A stretch of 64,000 bases of DNA from an uncultured Collinsella sp. (GCA_902496455.1 CABVAY010000001.1:62001-126000), one strand, 5' to 3'. Positions 1-9,661 are shown, counted from the stretch's first letter. Notes: generated by a model from the sequence alone, not told the origin. Made by a program: numbers and translations.

Positions 1-1
1 G

Positions 2-2107
2 CAGGTCGACATCGCCGGAATCGATGAAGAGGGCTTGGCGCAGGTTATGGGCAGCATGCTCGGCGACCTGACGTACTTTTTGGCCGGTGTCATGGCCTTT
101 TTGATGGTGTACGCCAATAACTTCATCATGAAACGCCGCAAGAAGGAGTTTGGCCTGTACCAGGTGCTCGGCATGGGGCGTGGGCGCGTCGCCACGATCA
201 TGGCGCTCGAGACCGTGATAGTGTCGGTCGTGGCCTTTGTCGCCGGCATTGTGCTGGGTGTGGGACTCTCCCAGCTCATGACGTTCTTTACGGCCTCGCT
301 CTTTAAGACACAGATCGCCAATTTCCACTTCTTTTTCTCGGTGCATGCGTTCAACCTGACCCTTGCCTGCATGCTCGTGATGTTTGTGCTCACGCTACTG
401 CTGAACCTTCGCGCCGTGCGTCGTACCAAACTCATCGAGCTTATGGGTGCCGAGCGTCGCAACGAGAGCATTAAGACACGCAACCCCTGGATCGCGATTG
501 CCATCTTTGCCGTGGGCGTGGTGCTTGTGGGCGTGGCCTATTACCGTCTGCTACGTGATGGGTTCCCGCTAACCGCGACGGACAGCAAGCTGCAAGAGGC
601 CATGACCCAGTTTGGTATTACGACCGCTATGGTTACCGTGGGCACCTTTGCCCTGTTCTGGGGACTCTCGGGCATGCTCATCAAGCTGCTGCAGAGCCTG
701 CGCGGCGTGTATTGGCGCGGCCTCAACATGTTTACCGTGCGCCAGCTTGCGGCCAAGGTCAACACGGTGTGCTTTTCGATGGGCGTCATCGCGATGCTCC
801 TGTTTTTGGCCATCACCTCGGTGACGTGCGGTATGTCGATTGCCAATGTGATGAACGAGAATCTGGAGCGCTATAATCCGGCCGACATGTCGCAGACGTA
901 TGTCTATTACACGCCCGATACGCTCGACTTCTACAAAGAGTCTTTCAATCCGTCTGAGGCCGATCGAATGGTGCTGGCCGATAGTACGGTCGATTTGTAC
1001 TCCGCATGGCACGGCGATTCATGGCACGGCGATCGTAAGGGCAAGTCGGCGGACAACAACGACGAGACCGGCAAGAAGGTCAATATCGCCGATGTTGCAG
1101 GCGAGCATGTGCAGATCGATTCGTATCTGAGTTACCCGCTTGGCGGCTCGAATCCTTCGGTGACTCCAAGTGAGATGTGCAAGACCATGGGCGAAAAGCT
1201 TCCCAAGGCGTTCGGGGGCTGCAACGCCGACATGACAGGCCTGTCTGTGACGCCGGCAAGTCAGTACAACAAATTGCGCCAGATGATGGGCGAGGAGCCG
1301 GTGCACATCGGTCACGACCAGTATCTGCTCACGTGTGATATGGGCGGCGAGCTGGTCGACCTGTACACCAAGTATATGGCTGGCGGCCATACCCTTACCT
1401 TGGGCGGGCATACGCTCAAGCCCGCAACCGATAAGTCGGACGAAGATACGGCGGCCATCGCTAACTCGGCGATGGGCAGTAATGGGGGTACCGTCGTCGT
1501 TGCCGACGAGCTGTTGTCCCAACTTAATCTGCAGCCGTATTCCAGTAGCCTGCTCGTTAACTACAAACAGGGGATGGATACGACCGAGGCAGACGAGAGT
1601 ATTAAATACACTGTGCTCGACAATCTGCTCGTTGACGGCAAGGAGCCGGGGTCGTGGGGAACCTTCATCACACGCTCCGAGATGTACACGCAGGCAGCGC
1701 AAATGAACGGTCTTATTAGCTACCTAGCCATCTACATCGGCTTTGCATTGGTCGTTACATGCGCGGCGATTCTGTCGATCCAGCAACTCTCCAACGTGGC
1801 CGACGGCAGCCGCAGCTATCGTGTGCTGGCACAGATTGGCTGCGACGACCGCCAGATTCGCCATTCGGTGATGGCGCAGCAAGCGGTATTCTTTCTGTTC
1901 CCGCTGGCAGTGGGCTTGGCGCACTCCTTTGTGGCACTTAAGGTGATCATCGAGCTGGTGAGCATTTTCGGAAATATGAGCATCGGCGGCACCGTGAGCC
2001 TCACCTGTGCAATCTTCCTGGCAGCATACGGTGGCTACTTCCTGGTGACCTACCTCATGAGCACCGGCATGGTGCGAGCCGCCGTCGCCACCCGCTACAG
2101 CGAGTAA
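2..2107 (+). CDS. FtsX-type ABC transporter permease, 5'-truncated
   Basis: The reading frame is open from the first bases of the window, so the true start lies upstream and this is the 3' part of the gene. About 700 residues remain. Near the start a hydrophobic segment is followed by a basic loop (KRRKKEFGLYQVLG), which is typical of the FtsX permease domain of BceB/VEX-type transporters. Several more membrane segments follow, then a large hydrophilic, probably extracellular, region from about residue 280 to 560, then a second set of three C-terminal membrane segments. Members of this family work with an ABC ATPase in peptide-antibiotic sensing or export. The partner ATPase is not visible and is presumably upstream. 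A strong hairpin terminator follows the stop codon. Family is confident, substrate unknown. Confidence 0.85.
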   Translation, partial: QVDIAGIDEEGLAQVMGSMLGDLTYFLAGVMAFLMVYANNFIMKRRKKEFGLYQVLGMGRGRVATIMALETVIVSVVAFVAGIVLGVGLSQLMTFFTASLFKTQIANFHFFFSVHAFNLTLACMLVMFVLTLLLNLRAVRRTKLIELMGAERRNESIKTRNPWIAIAIFAVGVVLVGVAYYRLLRDGFPLTATDSKLQEAMTQFGITTAMVTVGTFALFWGLSGMLIKLLQSLRGVYWRGLNMFTVRQLAAKVNTVCFSMGVIAMLLFLAITSVTCGMSIANVMNENLERYNPADMSQTYVYYTPDTLDFYKESFNPSEADRMVLADSTVDLYSAWHGDSWHGDRKGKSADNNDETGKKVNIADVAGEHVQIDSYLSYPLGGSNPSVTPSEMCKTMGEKLPKAFGGCNADMTGLSVTPASQYNKLRQMMGEEPVHIGHDQYLLTCDMGGELVDLYTKYMAGGHTLTLGGHTLKPATDKSDEDTAAIANSAMGSNGGTVVVADELLSQLNLQPYSSSLLVNYKQGMDTTEADESIKYTVLDNLLVDGKEPGSWGTFITRSEMYTQAAQMNGLISYLAIYIGFALVVTCAAILSIQQLSNVADGSRSYRVLAQIGCDDRQIRHSVMAQQAVFFLFPLAVGLAHSFVALKVIIELVSIFGNMSIGGTVSLTCAIFLAAYGGYFLVTYLMSTGMVRAAVATRYSE

Positions 2108-2120
2108 CCTTCTAGTCCAG

Positions 2121-2160
2121 AACCACCACAAAGGGGACAGGCACCTTTGTGGTGGTTTTT
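2121..2160 (+). terminator. Rho-independent terminator after the FtsX permease
   Basis: A perfect 14-bp stem (AACCACCACAAAGG pairing with CCTTTGTGGTGGTT) encloses a 9-nt loop and runs into a T tract. The sequence GGGGACAGGCACC at the stem-loop boundary resembles the loop of the terminator after the RluA-family gene at the far end of the window. Confidence 0.85.
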
Positions 2161-2166
2161 ACGTCT

Positions 2167-2304
2167 ATCTCAATCTGTAACATATGGCTGGCAAAATCGC
2201 CTCTATCTGTTATAGATTGAGATTGTTTGTCCCGAGCCATACGGTTTGTCTCGATCTGTAACAACAAGACGGGGATTCGGCCCCTAGATGTTACAGATCG
2301 AGAT
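2167..2304. repeat. Two copies of a 57-nt palindromic intergenic element
   Basis: Copy 1 spans 2167-2223 and copy 2 spans 2248-2304. Each has 16-nt inverted arms (ATCTCRATCTGTAACA and its complement) around a 25-nt centre that differs between copies. The copies start 81 bp apart. The same element forms an 80-bp-period array at 63753-64000. Copy 2 ends only 28 bp before the agmatine deiminase start codon, so it lies in the 5' untranslated or promoter region of that gene. Confidence 0.9.
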
Positions 2305-2332
2305 AACGGTCGTTTGATTTGGAGGAAGCCTT

Positions 2333-3538
2333 ATGCGCACGATTACCGAGTCCGAGTCCACCCCCAAGGCCGACGGCTTCTTTATGCCCGCTGAATTCGC
2401 TCCGCAGGATCGCGTGTGGATGGGTTGGCCCCATCGCACCGACACTTGGGCCCATGGCGCCAAGCCGGCTCAGAAGCAGTATGCCGCCATCGCTCGCGCC
2501 ATTGCCGAGTTCACCCCGGTCACCATGTGCGCCAACCAGGCCGACTACGCCAACTGCAAGGCCGCCTTTGAGGAAGACGAGAACGTCACCGTTATCGAGA
2601 TGACCACCGACGACGCTTGGTTCCGCGATACCGCTGCCACGTTTGTTATCAACGGCAAGGGCGAGAAGCGTGCCAACCACTGGCACTTCAACGCTTATGG
2701 CGGTCTTGTCGACGGCCTGTACTTCCCGTGGGACAAGGACGAGCAGATCGCCCTTAAGATAGCTGAGCTTTCCGGCTGCCGTCGTTATCGTCCCGATGAC
2801 ATGATCCTCGAGGGCGGTTCCATCACCGTCGACGGCGAAGGTACCGTGGTCGTGACCGACCAGTGCCTGCTTTCCCCGGGCCGCACCTGCTCTGCTGTTC
2901 TGGAGGAGGAAGAGGACCCCGAGTCCATCTGGCCCAAGTTCAAGAGGAAGTTTGAGCCCTGGAGCGAGGAACTTCGCGCCTATATGGACGAGCACCTCAA
3001 GGATTACCTGGGTGTCGAGAAGGTCATCTGGGTCAAGGAGGGCATCGACCCCGAGGAGACCAATGGCCACATCGATGACGTCGCTACGTTCATCGCTCCG
3101 GGCGTCATGGCCTGCATCTGGACCGACGATCCCGAGTATCCGTTCTACGAGCAGTGCCACGCCGTCTACGAGACCCTCTCCAACGCCGTTGACGCCAAGG
3201 GCCGCAAGATGAAGGTCTACAAGCTCTGCATGCCCGTGAACCCGCTGTTCATGGACCAGGCTTCCTGCGACACCATCGACGCTGACGAGAACGCCGAGCC
3301 GCGCGTCGCCGACGAGCCGCTGATCGCCTCCTACATGAACTACCTAGTCACCAACCACGGCGTTATCGTCCCGCAGTACGGCGACGAGAACGACCGGCTT
3401 GCCGTTGACACGCTCCAGAAGATCTACGACGAGGTCTGGGGCGAGGGCGTCTACAAATGCGTCGGCGTTCAGTCCGAGCAGGTCGTCTTCGGTGGCGGAA
3501 ATATCCACTGCATTACGCAGCAGGAGCCCTCGGCGTAA
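2333..3538 (+). CDS. aguA: Agmatine deiminase
   Basis: Hydrolyses agmatine to N-carbamoylputrescine and ammonia; cytosolic, in the guanidino-modifying (PAD_porph, PF04371) superfamily. The 401-residue product shows the family landmarks: GWPHR near residue 36, DDAWFRDT (about residue 94-101), HFNAYGG, the LEGGSITVDGEGT block followed by DQCLLSPGR, GHIDD, and the C-terminal GGGNIHCITQQ that carries the catalytic cysteine. It is slightly longer than the usual 360-380 residues. The ATG is preceded by a clear GGAGG. No putrescine carbamoyltransferase or agmatine antiporter lies beside it, so it is a stand-alone gene here; the carbamate kinase at 27.5 kb belongs to the purine cluster. Two palindromic elements precede it and may affect its expression. 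Confidence 0.93.
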   Translation: MRTITESESTPKADGFFMPAEFAPQDRVWMGWPHRTDTWAHGAKPAQKQYAAIARAIAEFTPVTMCANQADYANCKAAFEEDENVTVIEMTTDDAWFRDTAATFVINGKGEKRANHWHFNAYGGLVDGLYFPWDKDEQIALKIAELSGCRRYRPDDMILEGGSITVDGEGTVVVTDQCLLSPGRTCSAVLEEEEDPESIWPKFKRKFEPWSEELRAYMDEHLKDYLGVEKVIWVKEGIDPEETNGHIDDVATFIAPGVMACIWTDDPEYPFYEQCHAVYETLSNAVDAKGRKMKVYKLCMPVNPLFMDQASCDTIDADENAEPRVADEPLIASYMNYLVTNHGVIVPQYGDENDRLAVDTLQKIYDEVWGEGVYKCVGVQSEQVVFGGGNIHCITQQEPSA

Positions 3539-3785
3539 CTGTCTGTCTTCCCGAGGCACGGCACCTTGCCCTTCAATCGTCGGGCATGACCCTTAAGGTC
3601 TATGCCCTCCTCTTTCGCGGGAATCTGCCGCACCTCGGAAACCCAGCCGATCAATCGGACCGACGTAGCTAGTTATCGCATTAGTCATTGGTGCCAACCC
3701 TGGCAACAATGCAGGTCGAAAAAACGTCAGCGAAAACCCGCCAGAGCGAGCAAGGTGCCTTGAAACGAGGCGGCATTGATCTTTT
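3539..3785. other. Intergenic stretch with no supported gene
   Basis: This lies between the convergent agmatine deiminase and tyrS genes. Short open frames exist on both strands, but none has a ribosome binding site or recognisable product. The following 192 bp, up to the tyrS stop codon, is a tandem duplication listed separately. Confidence 0.5.
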
Positions 3786-3977
3786 GATCATGCCGCCGAA
3801 GTTGAAAGGCAGATTGCCGCCCTGGCGGGTTTGCAGCGTCGAGCCGTTACGCGGTTTGGTAAAACCGCGTAACTAAATTCTGGTCATGCCGTCCTCTTTG
3901 AATGACAAGTTGTCGCTCTGGAGCCCGCGCAGCGTCGAGCTGTTACGCGGTTTGGTAAAACCGCGTAACTAAATCAG
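3786..3977. repeat. 96-bp tandem duplication reaching the tyrS stop codon
   Basis: Unit 1 is 3786-3881 and unit 2 is 3882-3977. The last ~45 bp are nearly identical (GCAGCGTCGAG followed by a hairpin with GTTACGCGGTTT arms and AACTAAAT); the first half has diverged. Each unit contains the hairpin, at 3846-3873 and 3942-3969. The second unit includes the tyrS stop codon (3969-3971) and its last codons, so the duplication probably started from the tyrS 3' end and left an extra tail downstream. Confidence 0.85.
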
Positions 3978-5180
3978 CTTAAAGCCCTTGCGCTTGCCCA
4001 CGGAGAGGGTGTCGCCCAGCTTGAGGACACTGGGGTCGATGTTGTAGCTCTTGGGAGCCACGGCCTTGCCGTTGATCTTGACACCGCCGCCGTCAATGTC
4101 GCGACGAGCCTGGCCGGCGCTGGCCGAAAGACCCAGGTCCTTGAGCAGACCGGCAAGGTAAATCTGGCCCTCGTCGTTTACGGTCAGCTCAATATGCTTC
4201 TCGGGGAAGTCGGCGAGCTGGCCCTCCTTGAACACGCGGTCGAACTCGGCCTGAGCCTCGTCGCCGGCACCGGCGCCGTGGTAGGTGTCGCACAGGTCGC
4301 GGCCCAGAGCGCGCTTGAGCTCATAGGGATCGGCAGAGCCATCGGCCAGGGCAGCGTCGATCTTGTCGACCTCGGCCGGGGTGAGCGAGCTCGCCAGGCG
4401 GTAGTACTTGCCGATCATCTCGTCGGGGATGGACATGGTCTTGCCGAACATATCCTTGGGCGCGTCGGTCAGACCGATGTAGTTGCCATAGGACTTGGAC
4501 ATCTTACGGACGCCATCGGTGCCCTCGAGCAGCGGCATGGTGAGCGCGATCTGCGGCTCCATGCCCATCTTCTCCATGAGCTCACGGCCGGCGAGCAGGT
4601 TGAAAAGCTGGTCGGTGCCGCCCATCTCCACGTCAGCCTTGATCATGACCGAATCGTATGCCTGCATCACGGGATACAGGAACTCGTGCAGGGCGATCGG
4701 CGTCTGGGACTGATAGCGCTTGGTAAAGTCATCGCGCTCAAGAATGCGGGCGACGGTGAACTTGGAGCACACCTGCAGCAGACCGGCCAGGTCCATCGAC
4801 AAGATCCAGTCGCCGTTGTGCACGATGGTGGTCTTCTCGGGGTCCAAGATCTTCATGGCCTGGCTCACGTAAGTCTCGGCGTTGGCCTCGATCTGCTCCT
4901 GAGAAAGCTGCGGGCGGGTGGAGTTCTTGCCCGAGGGGTCGCCGATCAGTGCGGTACCGTTGCCGATGATCAGGGTGACGTTGTGGCCCAGGTCCTGGAA
5001 CTGGCGCATCTTGCGCAGGGGCACGGCGTGTCCCAGGTGCAGGTCGGGGCTGGTGGGATCGACGCCGAGCTTGATGTTGAGGGGCTCACCCTTCTCAAGC
5101 TTCTTGCGAAGGTCGGCCTCGGGGACGATCTTCGCGGCGCCCGAGGTGATGATACGCATTTGCTCGTCAACAGACAGCAT
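3969..5180 (-). CDS. tyrS: Tyrosyl-tRNA synthetase
   Basis: Charges tRNA-Tyr with tyrosine; cytosolic class I aminoacyl-tRNA synthetase. Class I signatures are HLGHAVPLRKM (HIGH box) near residue 50 and KMSKSYGN (KMSKS) near residue 235; an S4-like RNA-binding domain occupies the C-terminus (GQARRDIDGGGVKINGK). The frame is open further upstream, but the ATG at 5180 is chosen because AAAGGAGG lies just before it and the protein then begins MLSVDEQMRIITSG, giving 403 residues, normal for the family. It follows the U32 gene by 96 bp on the same strand and may be co-transcribed. I saw no T-box leader in that gap. Confidence 0.95.
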   Translation of the reverse strand: MLSVDEQMRIITSGAAKIVPEADLRKKLEKGEPLNIKLGVDPTSPDLHLGHAVPLRKMRQFQDLGHNVTLIIGNGTALIGDPSGKNSTRPQLSQEQIEANAETYVSQAMKILDPEKTTIVHNGDWILSMDLAGLLQVCSKFTVARILERDDFTKRYQSQTPIALHEFLYPVMQAYDSVMIKADVEMGGTDQLFNLLAGRELMEKMGMEPQIALTMPLLEGTDGVRKMSKSYGNYIGLTDAPKDMFGKTMSIPDEMIGKYYRLASSLTPAEVDKIDAALADGSADPYELKRALGRDLCDTYHGAGAGDEAQAEFDRVFKEGQLADFPEKHIELTVNDEGQIYLAGLLKDLGLSASAGQARRDIDGGGVKINGKAVAPKSYNIDPSVLKLGDTLSVGKRKGFKLI

Positions 5181-5276
5181 TGGGTATCCTCCTTTTGCTA
5201 TAGCACCCTCGCCGAAAACGGCGGTGCTGGAAGTCCATAAACTCTCATATGATAACAAACTGACGCGACGCAGCAC

Positions 5277-7235
5277 CTACGACAGGAAAATCCTCGTCCT
5301 GCCGCATGCGTCAATGACAACTGGCAGACGTGTACCGTCACGCTCGACCAGATAGCGTACCTGCCGACGACGCAAGCAGTCGCGGCAACAGACCCGTCCC
5401 GTCGCATCGGTGGCGCAGACGCCCTCGGCAGTCAGCAGGCAGTGCTCGCACACCATAAGCTCGAGACGGTCGGCGTCGACCGGACCCAAGACGCCGGGTT
5501 CAGCAGCCAGTTCGGCAATACGCTCCGCATCATTGCCGAGCAACTCGGCCGGCAAGTACACCCGCCCCGCACCGAGTCCGCGCAGCCAGGTAAGCGTGGC
5601 CCGATTCGCGCAGAACACCGGCGCCGCCACGTCAAACGTCACGCCCAGCTCGCGAGCGATCACCACCTGTCCCAGGTTGCGGCAGACGACGCGCCCGGCA
5701 CGCTGCATCAGTGAGCGGGTCCAGTCAGCGTCACTCGCGCGGCACACCTCGTCAAGCACCACAACGGCGTCGGACAAATCGAGTTCTCCGCGCGGGTCGG
5801 CATCCATCAGCTGCCAAGCAAAAACCATGCGAGTGGGAACCGCGCACTCCACCAACTCCGTCGATGCACCGCCATCCACCGCAACGCCCTCAAAGAGCAG
5901 TACCTCGACGGCACGCGCAACGGGCGCAATCGCATCCGCCTCGGCCCGCATGCGCTCCAACACCGCCGCCGTCTGATCCAACACGCCGGCGCTGCGAATC
6001 AGGTATACCTCGCAGCCCGTGTCCACCTTACGCTTGCAATGCACGACGACGCGCTTCCCCGCTGCGGTATCCACCGGGCAGGGCACCTGCGGCCAGCGCT
6101 TGGGCACATCGGGACGCGCGTCGACACCCGGATAAAACCGAATCTCGAGCGTGTCACCCGCCGCCGCGGCGGCGTCGAGCTCAACGGTCACCTCTTCGTG
6201 GCCCACAGCGACCAAGCGCCCCACGCGCACGCCCTGGTTAATTGCGCGCTCAAAGCTCATCAGCTCGGCACCCGAACGCCCTCGCAGGTACGCATCGGTA
6301 AACCCACGGTTAAACGACCTTCCCAGCTCGCGCTCAAGCTCTTCCACGGCATCGGGGTCCCACGCGCCGTCGCACAGCATATCGAGTGCCCGGCGCCACG
6401 CCCGCACCACGTTGAATACGTAATCGGGGTTCTTCATGCGCCCCTCGATCTTGAGCGACGCCACGCCGGCATCTACAAGCTCGGGCAGATGCGCAATACC
6501 CAGATAGTCGCGCGGACACAGCAGGCGATCTCCCTCGACGGCGGCAACACTCTGCCCAGCCTCGTCCACCAAGTCATAGGATAGACGGCACGACTGCGTG
6601 CAATCACCGCGCATCGCAGAGCGGCCACGTCGAAGGGCAGAGAACTCGCACGCCCCCGAATAGCCGATGCAAATCGCACCGTGGCAGAATACCTCGATGG
6701 GCACACCCGTGGCACATAGCGCCGCAATCTCGTCGACCGTCAGCTCGCGTGCCGTCGTCACGCGCTCGACCCCCAGCTCATCGGCGGCAAGCCGCACGGC
6801 GCCTTCGCTATGAACGCCCGCCTGCGTGGACAGGTGAATCTCGACCCCGGGAATCGCCGTGCGCAGTACACAAGCCAGCCCGGCATCGGCGACAATCAGA
6901 GCATCGGCGCCCAGCTCCAGTGCATGGGCTCCCAACGCCACCGCGTCGGACAACTCATCGTCAAACACGAACACGTTGAGCGTCACGTACACATGCACGC
7001 CATGGGCATGCGCCACGGCACAACCGCGCGCAAACTCGTCATCCGTAAAGCCATGAGCGCTCACACGGGCGTTAAAGCCGCCCAACCCCGCATAGATGGC
7101 ATCCGCACCCGCGGCGATGGCCGCAAGCATCTGGTCGAGCCCGCCCGCCGGCGCCAGCAGCTCGGGTAGCGCCGCACCGGCAGCATCCAATCCAGTCTCG
7201 TATTGTCCACTCGGCCCCATCGTCCGAATCGCCAT
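5277..7235 (-). CDS. U32 family peptidase-like protein (tRNA/rRNA hydroxylation type)
   Basis: A 652-residue protein of the U32 family, whose studied members (TrhP, RlhA) hydroxylate tRNA or 23S rRNA with prephenate-derived chemistry and Fe-S clusters. The N-terminal barrel starts PELLAPAGGLDQMLAAIAAG, with the hallmark GADAIYAG. The U32 signature EVFCHGAICIGYSGACEFS lies near residue 190-210 and is followed by further cysteines (GDCTQSCRLSYD, CPRDY). The C-terminus has a CEHCLL / CCRDCLRRR cysteine group. The start at 7235 (MAIRTMGPSG) has AAGGAG seven bases upstream; an earlier in-frame start has no such site. tyrS lies downstream on the same strand. A second, longer U32 paralogue is at 60.5 kb. 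Which RNA it modifies is not decidable here. Confidence 0.85.
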   Translation of the reverse strand: MAIRTMGPSGQYETGLDAAGAALPELLAPAGGLDQMLAAIAAGADAIYAGLGGFNARVSAHGFTDDEFARGCAVAHAHGVHVYVTLNVFVFDDELSDAVALGAHALELGADALIVADAGLACVLRTAIPGVEIHLSTQAGVHSEGAVRLAADELGVERVTTARELTVDEIAALCATGVPIEVFCHGAICIGYSGACEFSALRRGRSAMRGDCTQSCRLSYDLVDEAGQSVAAVEGDRLLCPRDYLGIAHLPELVDAGVASLKIEGRMKNPDYVFNVVRAWRRALDMLCDGAWDPDAVEELERELGRSFNRGFTDAYLRGRSGAELMSFERAINQGVRVGRLVAVGHEEVTVELDAAAAAGDTLEIRFYPGVDARPDVPKRWPQVPCPVDTAAGKRVVVHCKRKVDTGCEVYLIRSAGVLDQTAAVLERMRAEADAIAPVARAVEVLLFEGVAVDGGASTELVECAVPTRMVFAWQLMDADPRGELDLSDAVVVLDEVCRASDADWTRSLMQRAGRVVCRNLGQVVIARELGVTFDVAAPVFCANRATLTWLRGLGAGRVYLPAELLGNDAERIAELAAEPGVLGPVDADRLELMVCEHCLLTAEGVCATDATGRVCCRDCLRRRQVRYLVERDGTRLPVVIDACGRTRIFLS

Positions 7236-7397
7236 CGGCAAACTCCTTACCAAGATATGCATTCACTCTGAAAAATGCCGTCTTCCAGCATACACGAGGC
7301 CTCGCGCGCCCCGTTTGGTTTATCGTGTAATAACTTATGTCCATCCTGCCCCGACGGCACATCCGCCGTCCGGCACGACATACCTGGAGGTCAATAT

Positions 7398-9596
7398 ATG
7401 GGTCCTCGCCAACGACAGGGACGCAGCCGTTCAAAGACGCATGCCCTGCCCATAATCCTGCTCTCGTTTTTGGGCTTTTTGCTGATTGCGGGCGTGGCGT
7501 TTGGCATCGGCATGGTCGGCAACGTCAACCGCTGGCTGTCCGATCTGCCCGACTACACCGACGCCAATGCCTATCTGGTGAGCGAGCCCACCGAGATCGT
7601 CGACTGCAACGGCAACAAGATCGCGAGCTTCTACACGCAAAACCGCAAGTCCATCACCAAGGACGAGGTCTCCCCCTACGTGCTGCAGGGCACCGTTGAC
7701 GTCGAGGACGAGCGCTTCTACGAGCACGGCGGTATCGACCTGTGGGGTATCGCGCGTGCTGCGGTGGCAACCCTCGGCGGCGGGCACGAAGGCGCCTCGA
7801 CTATCACCCAGCAGCTGGTGCGCAACACCATCCTGCAGGAGGAGCAGTTCGACTCGACCATCGAGCGTAAGGTGCGCGAGGCCTACATCGCCATCAAGAT
7901 GGAGGACATGTACTCCAAAGACGAGATCCTCATGATGTACCTCAACACCATCTATTACGGCCACGGCGCCTACGGCATCGAGGCCGCAGCCGAGACCTAC
8001 CTGTCCAAGAGCGCCGCCGACCTCACCCTGAGCGAAGCCGCGCTGCTCATCGGCCTTCCCAACTCGCCTTCGCAGTACGACCCCACGGTCAATCCCGACC
8101 TGGCACTGTCTCGCCGCAACAAGGTCCTCGACAACATGCTGCGCCTGGGCCACATCACCCAGGAGGAGCACGATGCCGCACAGGCCGAGCCCATCACCCT
8201 CAACGTGACCGAAATCTCGGGCAGCGGCGTCGACGTATACTCGCAGCCCTACTTTGTCGCCTATGTTAAGCAGCTGCTGGAGCAGGAGTTCTCGACCGAC
8301 GTGCTCTTTAAGGGCGGCCTGACCGTCAAGACCACCATCGACCCCACGATGCAGCAGGTGGCAGAGAATGCCGTCCGCGAGCAGCTCGACACGCTCTCAC
8401 TCGACGGCCTGGACATGGGCATGGTCGTCGTCGACCCCAAGACCGGCTACATCAAGTGCATGGTGGGCGGCTATGACTACAACGCCGACGAGAACCACGT
8501 AAACCATGCCACGGCCAAGCGTCCCGTCGGCTCCACCTTTAAGGCCTTTACGCTGGCAACTGCCATCCAAAACGGCATGAACCCCAACGTCACCCTCAAC
8601 TGCAACTCGCCGCTCAAGGCCAAGGGCACCACGACCGAGGTCCAAAACTACGCCAACCATAGCTATGGCAACATCACGCTTAAGCAGGCGACGGCATACT
8701 CCTCCAACACCGGCTACATCCAGGTGGCAGAAGCCGTCGGCAACAGCAAGATCATCTCGCTCGTCAAAAAGCTCGGCATCGATCCCGCCAAGGACAACAT
8801 CGAGGACGTTCCCGTCATGACCCTCGGCACCGGCTCGATCTCGCCGCTCGAGATGGCCGCCGCCTACGCGACGTTTGCCAACGGCGGCTACTATCGCCAG
8901 CCGATCGCCATCACCGAGATTGACTCTCGTACCGGTTCGGTGCTGTACCAGCACACGGACAATCCCTCACAGGTGCTTACCGAGGGCGAGGCCGCCGCGG
9001 TCACCGATGCTCTGTCCGGCGTCATGAAGGGCGGCGGTACGGGTGCTGCCGGCGCCCTGAGCGTCAACCAGCCCTATGCCGGCAAGACGGGCACCACCGA
9101 CAACACCACCAACCTGTGGTTCTGCGGCTATACCCCGCAGCTGGCGTGCGCCCTGTGGACCGGCTATTCCGCGGGCGAGATTCCCATCCAAAAATACGGC
9201 ACAGACCTGCTGGGCGACAGCACCAACCTGCCTGTCTTTAAGCGGTTTATGAACACCGTTCTGACCGGTACCGAGCGCGAGGAGTTTGCGACCGGAACGG
9301 CGCCCACCTACAAGAACAACAGCGTCTGGAAGTTCTACGGCACCAACAACACCAAGAAGACGGAGAACGACGACAAGGACGAGAACGAGGACGAAGAGGA
9401 AACCGCCACAACAACGACAACGACGACCACGACCACCGAGACCACGGGCGGCGACACCACCGACACCACCGGTACCACCGGTGGCTCGACGGGCGGCTCC
9501 ACTGGTGGTTCGACCGGCGGCGATGGCGGCACGCCTACGCCTACGCCTACGCCCACTCCCGACCCCTCGCCCACGCCTGACGATACGGTCGGCTAG
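7398..9596 (+). CDS. Class A penicillin-binding protein (bifunctional transglycosylase/transpeptidase)
   Basis: Polymerises and cross-links peptidoglycan at the outer face of the membrane. The start at 7398 (ATG after CTGGAGG) gives 732 residues: a short basic N-terminus, one membrane anchor (about residues 17-40), a GT51 domain with the catalytic EDERFYEHGG and the ASTITQQLVRN block, and a transpeptidase domain with STFK (SxxK serine), SSN and KTGTT. The C-terminus is a low-complexity tail rich in Asp/Glu, then a run of threonines, then GGS repeats and TP repeats, as in several Gram-positive PBP1 proteins where it is thought to span the wall. Divergent from the U32 gene with about 160 bp between starts. 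Confidence 0.93.
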   Translation: MGPRQRQGRSRSKTHALPIILLSFLGFLLIAGVAFGIGMVGNVNRWLSDLPDYTDANAYLVSEPTEIVDCNGNKIASFYTQNRKSITKDEVSPYVLQGTVDVEDERFYEHGGIDLWGIARAAVATLGGGHEGASTITQQLVRNTILQEEQFDSTIERKVREAYIAIKMEDMYSKDEILMMYLNTIYYGHGAYGIEAAAETYLSKSAADLTLSEAALLIGLPNSPSQYDPTVNPDLALSRRNKVLDNMLRLGHITQEEHDAAQAEPITLNVTEISGSGVDVYSQPYFVAYVKQLLEQEFSTDVLFKGGLTVKTTIDPTMQQVAENAVREQLDTLSLDGLDMGMVVVDPKTGYIKCMVGGYDYNADENHVNHATAKRPVGSTFKAFTLATAIQNGMNPNVTLNCNSPLKAKGTTTEVQNYANHSYGNITLKQATAYSSNTGYIQVAEAVGNSKIISLVKKLGIDPAKDNIEDVPVMTLGTGSISPLEMAAAYATFANGGYYRQPIAITEIDSRTGSVLYQHTDNPSQVLTEGEAAAVTDALSGVMKGGGTGAAGALSVNQPYAGKTGTTDNTTNLWFCGYTPQLACALWTGYSAGEIPIQKYGTDLLGDSTNLPVFKRFMNTVLTGTEREEFATGTAPTYKNNSVWKFYGTNNTKKTENDDKDENEDEEETATTTTTTTTTTETTGGDTTDTTGTTGGSTGGSTGGSTGGDGGTPTPTPTPTPDPSPTPDDTVG

Positions 9597-9619
9597 AAAT
9601 TCATCCAGCCATAAGCAAC

Positions 9620-9661
9620 AAGGCCCCCGAGCAGCTTATTAAACTGCTCGGGGGCCTTTTT
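9620..9661 (+). terminator. Rho-independent terminator after the PBP gene
   Basis: A perfect 15-bp stem (AAGGCCCCCGAGCAG with its complement) around a short AT loop is followed by a T run, 24 bp after the PBP stop codon. Confidence 0.92.

Noticed and set aside
5181..5276. T-box leader for tyrS
   Set aside because: The gap is only 96 bp and no T-box core sequence or terminator was seen.
9335..9574. Minus-strand open frame of valine-rich low complexity
   Set aside because: It is the complement of the Thr/Gly/Pro repeat tail of the PBP gene and has no ribosome binding site.
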